In this document: piece after piece, positions 29,370 to 40,900 of the stretch
Numbering within the stretch: the stretch's first letter is position 1
How the letters are laid out: each line of letters starts with the position of its first letter
DNA from: Elysia marginata
Taxonomy: Eukaryota > Mollusca > Gastropoda > Plakobranchidae
Length of the DNA: 42,458 nt
Assembly: GCA_019649035.1 (NCBI GenBank)
Contig: BMAT01006452.1
Coordinates: forward strand, 169,385-211,842
Direction: 5' to 3'
Program-made: the position numbers and the translations under genes
Notes under the pieces: generated by a model
Told to the model about the DNA's origin: nothing
The model's database searches: none
What the model saw: only the letters and a program-made list of their open reading frames with translations

Positions 29370-30026
29370 TACAGTGGAATCCGGATAAAGTCAACACCTT
29401 GGGACTGAAAAAAAGGGTTGACTTTAAGCGAGGTTGACTATATCCATTTTAACGGGGAGGAGGGGAGTTGTGATCTGTAAGAACTAGATAAATTCAACAA
29501 GCGCAGCGCAAACACTGGGAAGGTACTTGGAGAAATGATGAAGGCTAGCTTAGCCTAAATATAGACGCAGGGATGGAATGCGTAGGTGTGTGCACATGAA
29601 CACTGTGTTCGCATTGGTATGGCAAGGCGGGGAGGAGTGGGGGAACCATCAGTGAAGTGCACCAATCNNNNNNNNNNNNNNNNNNNNNNNNNNNNNNNNN
29701 NNNNNNNNNNNNNNNNNNNNNNNNNNNNNNNNACAAGCCCTCGCCAGGCCAGTGGGCCCAGTCAGGCGAGCAAGCCTTGAATCATGATTGGAAATGTCAG
29801 TCACCACCCACCCACCTGCGCTACTTCTCTTTGTCTACCCCAGGACCCATCTGGGGTCTCCCTTTATCTTTCCATTTGGCCACGAGGTGTTAACTTTAAG
29901 CGGAAATAGGTCCGAAGGTGTTGACTTCATGCGAAATAAAGCTACTTAAATAAAGAGTGAAAAAACCGGGACCATTGCGAGGTGATGACTTTAACCGAGC
30001 GTTGACTTCTCGCGCATTCCACTGTA
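29370..30026. mobile_element. TA-flanked TIR element containing an assembly gap
   Basis: Left end TA-CAGTGGAATCCGGATAAAGT; right end ATTCCACTG-TA, with gttgacttt words repeated inward from both sides. TA on both flanks fits a Tc1/mariner-type target duplication. No transposase frame is visible, but 29668-29732 is unread, so the interior is incomplete. Confidence 0.7.
29668..29732. other. Assembly gap (65 N)
   Basis: Sixty-five undetermined bases inside the TIR element. Any open frame crossing it is not evidence of a gene. Confidence 0.99.
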
Positions 30027-33000
30027 GTTAATACTTTCCTATTTCATTTTTGGGACGATAAAAAATTGACCTTGCTTCTAGTTAAGAAACTATATCATTG
30101 CAACAGTAAATACGCATGTTATGGGAATTTACCTGTCTCTCTATTAAGACAACAAGAACGATAAGGAACTCGTGATGCTAAGCAGGGTTTCAAACACATT
30201 AGTTTATTTACACCGGCTTCTGTTCAACATTTCTTTCATACCTGACAATATTCGTAATCTTATTCTTGAAAAGATTATTCACAGGAGTCTGACTAAAAGG
30301 TCCACAGTTGAATACATGCACAACATAATTTTTTATAGATCATTCACACAACAAGTCTGACTAAATGGTTCACGATTATATACAACATATTTCATTTCTT
30401 GTCTACTGCTCGGTGTCAAATAGTTCACATATTACATTGCATGTGACAGAAACAACCTAACAAACCTACAAAATATATGGACATTCATTCCATATACAAA
30501 TATGGACGATGAGAATGTTGCATGAACCTTAAAAATTCGTTTATAGTAGTCTCTAGGCTTGGATTCAGCAATTAAGTTTTTTCTGCTGAGCTATACATCC
30601 CCCACAAAACAGCTTGCTGAGTGGTCCATCATTTGAATTTTACATACAAGTGATGATAATCAGGCAAAAGCCCTATACCAGCTTTTCTTGGTTTCGTGAT
30701 CATTATAGACAGAAAAAAAAAAAAGATTTTATTATTTTTTAATATGTAAATTATCTTTTTTTAAGAAAAAAAAAATGCTTCTCCCACCCCAACTTCATCT
30801 TTTTTATTTGCTGGTTTGCTGATAAAAAAAAAAGAGAGAGAAAACTCAGACAGAAATCAACACAGCTGCCAAAGATTACCGGTGTTGTGTACAGCAATTT
30901 GTGCGTTTACCACTCTTGACAAGACGTATATACAAGCTGGTGAGCTGGTGTACGTAACATCCCATGAGTTTCGACCCTAAATAACTTCAATACAAGGGAA
31001 CAAACTTTTCATAGTTATCTGACTTGCCATGTGCGTTCAATCAAGGAATGAATCAACAATTACTCTGAGACTCATTTATAGAGACTCCTACAAAACAATT
31101 CATTTTTATTCCAGCTCAGCCCTCCTTATGTCATTAAAAGTTAAAAAATCAGCACTTTCTATGCATTTATAATCTAACCTTTTCAGGTTTCAAACGACTT
31201 GGTAAATCCTAGAACATTCAATCAAAAGAAAATGGGGAAACATCAGCTACACAGTCATTGCACGTTGTACAAGATAGATACTTGAGAAAAACATCTCATG
31301 TTTTTCATTTCAATTTTGAAAAAAAATAGAGAGAATAAAAATGAGGAAAGATATCCCAAACAGATAATTATAATCGAGCAGGTTAGAGAACTGTTTGGAA
31401 TAAGAAGATTAAAAATTAAACAGAAAAACATCATTGTGAAGCTACACAAGAACAAGTTTCAACTTTCAATCCCTTTTTTTTTTTGTCTATTTTGACTTTA
31501 AGTTAAAAAAAGAAAAACTCTAATCAAAAAACTTTGGTGTGTTTGAAACAAAAGGTGGTAAGAAAAAAAATAAAATAATGCTTAAAGCTTGCAAAATTTA
31601 AACAGCCCTATTAATATTTTAATGATCTAAAAAACTTAAAAATATATATATATCACTTTTTAGCATGTAACATATGAAGCAGGGAAATTAAAGCATGAAC
31701 AATTTGTGCATTGAATGACTGAAATTTGGACACCAGCAAAAAATATATCTGTCTTGCAGTTAGTCCAAACGAGTCCTATATGCAAGGCATAGATTGTTTG
31801 AACAATGCATTTTCAAAGTGTTTGCTTGGAATTATCAATATTTTCTGAAAAAGTATCGGTATTTTGGTTAAATTATATAAGTTTGAGCCAGATAAATATA
31901 ACATAGAGACTTGTGCGAGTTTATATGAGTCAAGAAGTCACCTCAATTTTTGTATTTCTTATAACACAAACCCACAAATGTATCATGCAAAAAATTTCAA
32001 AGAAATATTTCAATTCAGATTTACAATCAAAATTGATGCTGTTTATCAATAATATCAGTTATAACCACACAAACGTCACAAATGAAGGCGGGTTTTTTTT
32101 CAGGCATTAGAATTAGTTTTTGAAAATCTTAAAATCTTAAAAACTTATCAGCTTTATAACTACATAAGCATGAACTATCTATAAACCATTTATTAAAAGA
32201 ACACTTACAATACTAAGACAAACTGGGGTGTTAGATAACAGCTTCAAAGAAGCTAATGAATTATTACTGAGAATTTCATTAAGATGAAGTGATTGGTTAC
32301 AATACAGTTGGAATGTACAGATAGATCTAATTTTGTAGGACATTTTACACACTTTGAAATAAATGGTTGACATAAGAGCACACATACACAAATTACAATT
32401 TTGCCCACTTGCCAACTTTGTTGAATTTTGTAGAGATTTAGAGCTGGATCTAGGAAATATTTTGTTTTGAAGTCTACATAAGGCCTAGATCTAGCCTAGC
32501 TTTTTGGGCACAATTTTTTTTTTTCCATTTTAGGCCCTATTTACAATGTTTTATTCTGTTTTAGCCTTGGGGTCAAGGCTCTGTGGGTCAAGTTTTCTTA
32601 AATTTGAAGGTCACTTTTTACTCAATAGAGTATTTTGAAAAAAAAACACTCTTTCTTTGTCTGCCTAATCACCAGCTCCCTTCCCTAATCAAGGATTTGT
32701 TAAAATCTGTAAGTCTTTTTACTCAAAGAAATAACAAAAAATTACCCAGCATAAATTTTAAAGCACATCTATGTGATATCCAAATAAGGAAAAATATAGT
32801 GACAATCAGCCCGGCTTCAACCCTTTCCTGATGTAAAATTTAAAGGTGAACTAAATTTTGCCAGTTTTTCCTGGTAAATTATTCAAAGCAGGTGTGAAAC
32901 GTAGTGTGCTTCTATGTTGAAATATGAATGCAAAGTATGTCATGGGAATAATTGCTTTATATCCATTGCTTCTGCAAGAGTTGGTCATTACTTTCTACAA

Positions 33001-34822
33001 CCATATTTCATTGAATCTTACTTATATACAATAATACAGCAAATCAATTTCAAATGAAATTTTTTAAAATTATATACAATGCTGTCCGCTTTAGCGAAAG
33101 TGTTTGGGAACAGCTAATTCAGTTTGAAATATCAGAATTTTCAATAAAACGATAGTTGTAATCTAACCTATCAAACACTGGTTGGGATCCTAGAATAGAT
33201 TATAGTTATCCATACATTTGAGTCATCAGAGTTCAAGTTATGTGGACTTCACTGTATATGTCTCGAACCCAGGGTAAATAAGTCAGAAATTAAAAATTCA
33301 TTTTCAAAAAAAAATTTCTCTTTTCCTTTTTTTTTATATTTTAAATCAAAACAAGCTAAATATCTTTTCACAAATACAGGTGATTTTATGGAAATTTTGT
33401 TTACATTTGGAAGCTTAGAAAAAAGTCTTATTAAAAACAGCAGTGCTTTTGAAGTTGAAAATTGCCAAATCTGACGTGTTTTCCCTAGATTCAAAACATA
33501 TTATAAAAATAGTAACATATAAATTCAACAACGATCATGATAGATCAATATAGATAAGTCAAAGATATGAAAATGCATTTTGATAAAGCACCATCACTCA
33601 ATTACAAACAATGCTAGAATATTTTTTTAATAAGTTTTAAATCCTTGGATAAATTTAAACTAGGTGGTCAACAAGTGTAGGAAAATATGCCCCTGAGCTG
33701 TTTGTTCCCCTCGTGTACAAAAATAACATCTGGAAACCTGAGAACAGAAAGTTGTGGGGATAGCAATATCTCATTTCAAATGTTGATTTTTCATTTAGCA
33801 ACCTTATTTCTATCTTGACTTATCTCCATATTTCTAAATTTTCCCTCGAGCCATTCAAAGTTTCCGTGTACACATTAAAACTTAACAATTTTGAATGTGG
33901 GTAAAGGCTTACGGTGAGGGCGATGGGGTGTTTACTGCTTAAAATACCCTATTAAAGTAAAGATTTTTTTCCTCTCTTCCTGGTGTTCAAAATATGCCAA
34001 AATAATAGTTAGAACAAAACAGCACTAAGTTCACAATTTGTACAAGTCCCGAAAACAAGTTATTTCAAGTTATATATATATATATAAATGCAATAGAGTC
34101 CCACTAAATAGAACTGAATTGAAAACAAATCCGAAATTACAAATGTTTATAAAAAACATCTAGAAAACCGACATGAAACAGAGCCAATCTAAGTGCCCAA
34201 GTAATCCCATAATCTATTTTCTATTTGTGTCAAAATTGCTATGACATTCTTTTTTTTTAATGTTTTTATCTTTACTGCCAGCAATATGAGCCTTGAGTAA
34301 ATCGGAAGCTGAGGCAGTCCAGATGTTGAAAACATGTAGAGATGGGCTCTAAGACACAAAGAAAACTAGTAATTGAATATACAGTTCAAATTAGGAAAAT
34401 ATCCTGGTTGTATGGTCTTAACCCTACTTATAAAGTTTCATTACCTTTTAAATGCCTGAATTATCAAACAGAAGTTATTCTGCACTTGTCTACACCTAAG
34501 GCAGCAACTTTCTGAAGAGAAAGCTCAGTTTTTTTTAATACTCTGTATTGATTCACAGTTTTATAGTCCTTTACATAGATTAAAAAAAAACTTTTTTCTG
34601 ACAAATCTTACAACATCAAATAGTCCAATGAGTGTCACCCACTGCCTTGCATTCATTATATTACCTCTCATTCAATATTCATCCCTCTATGGTCAAAAAC
34701 TCATAAAAATATCACAAAATATCTGGTCATCTTCAATTCTATAACATGAGAAGAAGAGGAGGGGGAGGAGTGGGGTGAAAAGTCTCCACATTTTGAACAG
34801 GATGGCCTACACTTGACGGTAG
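30027..34822 (-). other. VPS50 3' UTR and intergenic region, no gene found
   Basis: AT-rich, with A and T runs (for example 30710-30850). Family A copies lie at 31750-31850 (+) and about 33400-33490 (-), and (ta)n runs at 31643-31655 and 34071-34086. No coding segment was found. The end of the VPS50 mRNA cannot be placed from sequence. Confidence 0.45.
33270..33490 (-). repeat. Dispersed repeat family A, minus-strand copy
   Basis: Read on the - strand, gtcagatttggcaattttca and then aagcttccaaatgtaaac align with the copy at 9949-10035 (gtcggatgtctcaattttca, gagcttccaaatataaaa). The copy at 6560-6710 has the same orientation. Confidence 0.6.
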
Positions 34823-34936
34823 TTATCTGCGTCCCCTGTCCATGTCCTCAACCATGCTGACCAGTTTCTGCCTAGACTTGCGGTCAAGTTGCTGGACACA
34901 GTTGATCAAGGATAGGAGCTGCTTGTTGGAGTATTC
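34823..34936 (-). CDS. VPS50: VPS50 terminal coding exon
   Basis: Encodes EYSNKQLLSLINCVQQLDRK and then SRQKLVSMVEDMDRGRR, with TAA at 34825-34823. The acceptor is gtatgttcag. The basic C-terminus and its length agree with the family end. Confidence 0.95.
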   Translation of the reverse strand, partial: EYSNKQLLSLINCVQQLDRKSRQKLVSMVEDMDRGRR

Positions 34937-37900
34937 CTGAACATACAAATATGGGAGACATCAGTGGCTGAGTGATAGTGCCTCATAGTGATTACACAGC
35001 TGCCAATTTCTGATCAACTGGCTCAAGTCTTTTAACTCATTGTCTCCGAGTCCATGCATGGTGTGTGGATGCAACAGTAATTTTGTGCCCTAACCACATG
35101 TGGTACATAAACCAACTGCCATGGACATTGCTCAAATGAGAGTTATGGTATAGAAGCACGGCATACTTGATCCATGTACCATACGTTCTTACGGCTTGAA
35201 ACTATTCCTGCATCCACGTACCTTGGGTGGACTCGTAGACTATGCTCAATTTTCCTAATAATCCTGTTTTTAGTTTTTTATCTCCCTGAAAAATTCTGCT
35301 AAGACATGTACAAAAATTATGGAGGTAATGATTTTAAGATCCCCATTTCAGTATTTTCCAAAGCATTCCAGTACCCAATACCCACAACAAGAATACAATA
35401 AAACAAAGTTAAGACAGATTCACGGGCCTCATATCAGAGGAAAGTGCTTGGAAGAGTTGCTATGCCTGAATTTTCAACAAAACCTTTATTTTAAAGACAC
35501 CAACATCATTTTTTTTTAAAACAGATGACTTTGAAGACCATTTGCAAGACTTTGTGACTCCTTTGTAACTATAATAACCGCATTCTACCCAGATGATTTG
35601 TGTGATTTGTGACACAAGTAAATGAAGTTTGGAACTTTAAAAAAAACTGAGAGAAAATGCAAATGTTTTTTTTTTTATATAGATATGAAGAGGGATACAA
35701 GTTTTCGAGATCTGACTCGTTTGCAGAAGTCTCAAAATAAATGTGCATAAAATCAACAAACATTTTATTGTGGCAAGCTATCAGGGCTGCCAAAAGACTT
35801 TTCACCAAAAAAAATGAGGAAAAAAAAACAAAACAAAGCAGAAAAAAACAAAACCAACAGATGATGGGCCAAGGATTGCATCTCAAGTCACATGATACAA
35901 ATGCCGCAGACACAAGCACAGCAAAACACTAATAAAAACAGAAAATGAAAACTTCCAAAAGTATGATAAATAACAACAACAACAAAAAAAAAGCCAGAAA
36001 ACCTACAGACTTGGCATCCCCAAGGCATCAACCGATGCAGCTTCCTAACTAACAAAAACCCCACAAATAAGTTGGAACTCTGGGAAATAGGTCACATCCA
36101 ATAGCTCAGCTTATAGTGATAATGTCTCAATTCTTACCTGTTAATTTTTAATCTAGAACTCATTTGCATTTATCTGGTCATTATAATATTGTTTCATGAA
36201 CAACCCAATCAATGTAAGTGTTCTCGTTACCTTGTGGTCGTGGACCCAGACCTCCAGTTGTGTCTTAGACAAGTAGTAAGCCTTGATGTAAGCCTCCACA
36301 AACTCTCTTTCAGGAACGGGCCTAGTTGGTGGGACACAACAGAAATCAAGTTAAAAGATTTTAAATAAATAAACAATCACATTACTCTATTTTCTCCACA
36401 GTCTAATATTAAATTTATTGTTTAATCTAATATTATTATGGAAAATGAGATTAGGGTTCAAACAAGACTAAAAGACAACATCCAAAAATATTATAGTCTT
36501 TATGGTCCTGTACACCTAGATTTTAAGATCTTATCAAGTAAGTTTCTTACTTTTATCAAAGATTTAATATCTTAATTAAAAAGCTATAGGGTTAAATTAA
36601 AAGTTTATCATCAAAATAAATTAACCGCGTAAATTTTAAAAGATTGCATTTCGGAGACTGGATTAATCCCATTTTATTAAAAGACGCCAAAGCATATGCT
36701 AGCATTAATGATTAAATCTCACTCGGATGGACATCAAAAAAGTTCTGCTGCTCTTGTTGAAATTTTATTCCTCATTTGGTGTTTCTTTAGTCTTTAGAAT
36801 GAGCTTTATCAACTTGCATTTCATCAAACTAAATATTGAAATAGACAACATGTCTTAAGATCAGACCATTGCATGCCTTAGAGTAAAGACAAAATGGAAT
36901 TAGGATTTCAAACTCAAAAACATTTTATTGTTGGATAGAGAGATATAAAAGAAAGAGAACAAAAACCTTTTGCTCAAAGTCATATCAACAATCTCTTTTT
37001 TCCTCCAACGATACAAATGCTATGTCTCCTACACCAAAAATTAATCACAAAAGAATGGCATAACTAGAACAGATATGAAGATAGCTTCAAATATCAATAC
37101 ATATCTGCAAATAGAATATATTTTTGTCAACCATCCATTCACTATCAGTATTAGATAGGAGCAAATGACCTGTTATAAAAGGCAGGTTTATTTCAAAATT
37201 CATGCATCACACAGGAAGTAAATGGCTGATGAAAAAAAAGCTGAGAATGTCATGAGATGCTTAGTGCTTTTGAGTCACTAAAACGATAGAGTAACAATAC
37301 GCAAGGGCAACTCTCTAAAAGGCTTGTAGGAGCAGGAGTTGTGCTCTAACTAAATTTTATACTGCCAAAGGTTGCTAGCAAGCAGAACTTGAATGACTGG
37401 TTCGTTTTGTTTTGTTTTGTTTTTTTAAATAAAATTGAGAAAAATTTTGACGAGAAAAAAGCTGAAATCAGCTAAAATCTGAAATATTTACCTTCTGATC
37501 ACTAAGCAGTTCCAATTCGATTGCTCACAAACAAGTCAAATAAAAATTGTATAGATTTTCTGTATATACCGAAACTAAATGGGCAATAAATTTTTTTGTT
37601 CTTTTTTTTTTCATGTTGCATTTTTTACACTCGATTAAAAAAAAAGGTTTTCATTTATACCAGGATGAAATTAAAATGGGTGATGGCTTACTTGAGCTCC
37701 ACAAAGTGGTCAATGTTTGTGAGAAATTGTTGGAAGTCTAGCTGCATAAGTGCTCTTCCCTCATGACTACATTTCTTGGAATTTGCATAGCTGTCGAAGA
37801 CGTAAAACATAACAGACAAAAGCCCTTGAAAATGTTTTAATTTGAAAGAAAAACAGCATGGGATTGATGAAACCAAAATAAAACTAATGAAGACAGAGAT

Positions 37901-40900
37901 ACATTTCTTTCTCTTGAGCATGATGTAAGACAAAAGGGGGATCACGTAGCCGTATAAATGAGAGATGGTTTTAAAAAATGATGCTGTATGAAAAAATGTC
38001 TTTTTCATTTGTCCCCATACATTTTTAAACACTATCTATATTGAGTTAGTTTTCTTCTTTCCATGTCTACATCTTCTCTCATTCTATAGCTGTCTAAAAT
38101 TTCTTCCACATCTTTCAGAATCCCTTTTTTTTGGTCCTTTTACTGTTTATCTCCCCCTCTCTTTAGTCCTACTTCTGCACATTTCTTATCATTAATGTTT
38201 TACTTACATTTACATCTAGGCCTCCTTACATTGATTACATCTAGATCAAGACGTTAAAGCTTTGATATCTAGACTACCACTCTCCCTCTTCCTCTTCCAC
38301 TATCTCTTTTGCCCTCTCTCTCTCTCTCTTGCCCTGTCTTTATTTCACATTTTCATTAAGTACGGTTTCTCATCATCCCTAGCAAAAAAACTTGAACATG
38401 GTGGTAGAACCTTATTCCTACAAAAGTTTTGTATGCCTTATTAAAATTGACATTAAAAAAATCTGAAACGCTTACATAAGAACAGAAAAATCTGAGTGAA
38501 ACCAGATTAAGTCGGAAGGATTTACATCCCTGTATGTCGAAGCAGAGCACAGGCCTTGCAAGCAGGTTTCCAAAAACAGCTTAACTTTTTTTCCTAAATT
38601 AAATTTTTTTTAAAGACTTCAACGCAAATAAAAATATTTATGAGAGTAAAAAACCTAGTTAAATTGAAGCTAAAAGATCTACATCCCTACCATCCTCCAA
38701 ACTGTTACTCACCCCTCGACAAACGTTCGGTTGGCCTGCCTGACACACTGTTCCCACAGGAGATCAGTGACAGGTCGAGGTAGCGACACACGCCGCTCTA
38801 ACTCTGTCAGCTTCTGTTTCAAGTTCTGGAAACTCTGGGGTGGTGGTTGGCCGTGAGAGGACAAACGGTTACATGTATGACTTATAATGAGTTGTATGTT
38901 TAAACTCTTTGCTGAGAAAATACCTTTTAAAAATCTTTCTATTTTTTTTTCTAAACATCATAAACCAACACAAGTTTTAAATGCCTCTCAACATAACACA
39001 TAAAAAAAGAAGCTTAATAGGATTTTTAATGTTTGGAAGCTTACAATAATATATTGTTCAAGACAGATGTCAAAATTAAGTAATACCTGCACTCAAGTGT
39101 CAATACCTGCAGTAAAGTGTCAATGTACGGACTATGCTGGGACATAATCTCCCGCACATCCCACCGCACCGTGCCCATCTGTTGCAGGACAACATCGTAA
39201 GCCACACACCGGCTCGACACAAAACTGTACACAGGTTTACGGACTTCACTGGCCATGTGAACAGTCTGAAAAAAATACCAATGAAATAGGTGATATTCAA
39301 GGATGCAAGTGCCTTATACTAATAAAACAGGAAAAATTTTTTACACTTCCATAAAGTGCTACCGCTGGTACTGATAATCAACAGCTGTCCCTATAGAACT
39401 TATGATGGACAAATTAAAAAAAAAAAAGATTTAACTCTCTACTAGGCCGTACACAGCTAAACAACTCAGAAGCAGGGTTTTACTTTCTATGAATCTTAAG
39501 TTTGGAGCCTTTCTTAAATTTCCTTCCTTTTTCCCTGGCGAAAAAATCGGCATTCTGGCCCCTGCAAAAATCAGAAAACTTGCGTTTTTGGATATTGCAT
39601 ACATCAGTATTTTTTATCACTGAGCTTTTATCCTTAAGTTCACTATGTTATCTTGGTATTTACATTTGCTACAGTTTTTTTTTCAACCATCCCTAAAGGT
39701 TCATTGTTTGTAGTGTTTTAAAATTTGTAATCTTGTACTTCTATTCATCAAACAAATACAGTTGCAACCTCCAAAGTTGAAGTTTGATAGCTCCAAAGTC
39801 TCAGAATTCAAAGCTTTTTTAAGTGGGAGATTTCTAATTCCTCTTTGGCTTTGTTAGATTTGATCTCATAATTTAGTGAAGTTAGTTCAGTTTAAATCTT
39901 TCAATTCAAAGTTCATACTGCCATATATAGAAATTTTACCTGCTGTTTTCTAGCAGTTTCACTTCTACAAAGCATGACAATCTTATGATTCACTACTACT
40001 ACACCAAGCTGCCACCCCAGTTAATTCAATTTTCAAAAAAAAAAAAAAGCAAAGACTCAATTAGCATTATTTTTTTTTATTTTTACACTGTCCACCATAT
40101 TATTTTTGTTGCTATGTTAATTATGCAAACGTGCATATGTGAGAAAAAACTATTCGTCTGTTTTTATCTATAAATAATCTTTCCATTGATAATATTTTAC
40201 TATATGATTTATGAGTGTTTATATGATTTTTCATAAACACCTAAACTTTGTTTGGATGTCTTCACCAAAACACAATGGTCAGAGAGAATACAAGAGGTTT
40301 AACCACTGCAGCTTGAAATGGTTAAAAAAAAGAAGAAATTTCTATACATTTTGTGGACTCCCCCCCCCTCTCACCTGAGAATAAAACTGGCTAAGAAAAG
40401 CTTTTTTATTGGCGGGGATCAGCTCTTCCAAATATGGATGAAGGTAATCTAACTGCTTCACGAGAAACATCCTATGGGAGAAAAAAAAAAGGTTAAATCA
40501 TTTTCACTACTTACGTCCAAACACTGAATGTCTTACAGCCAGTCCAAAAGAGTCAGATATTAGAAATGTTTATCTCAGAGAATGCCTTTTTTTAAATAGA
40601 TTCAATATTTTTTGTCCTATAGATTTTATATCAAAAGAAGTTTCACTATCTAGAGATGAATATAACTGGCTGTAGAGGTATAAAACATATATGTGTACCT
40701 GCATAGGAAAAACCATAACAAGTTGGAAATGGCACAAATAAAAATTTTCTACAAAACCTAAATGAGTGATGGTTTAAAAACTGACATAAAGTTGAACAAA
40801 TCAAGATGAAAACTAAACGAAAAAAAAAACAAAACATAGTTGAATTGAAATATGCAAAAAGCCCAGATCCCTCTATATGGTAAATGTTGCAGGGTTTCTG

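Noticed and set aside
29545..29893. Open frames across the assembly gap
   Set aside because: They consist largely of undetermined bases inside a transposon.
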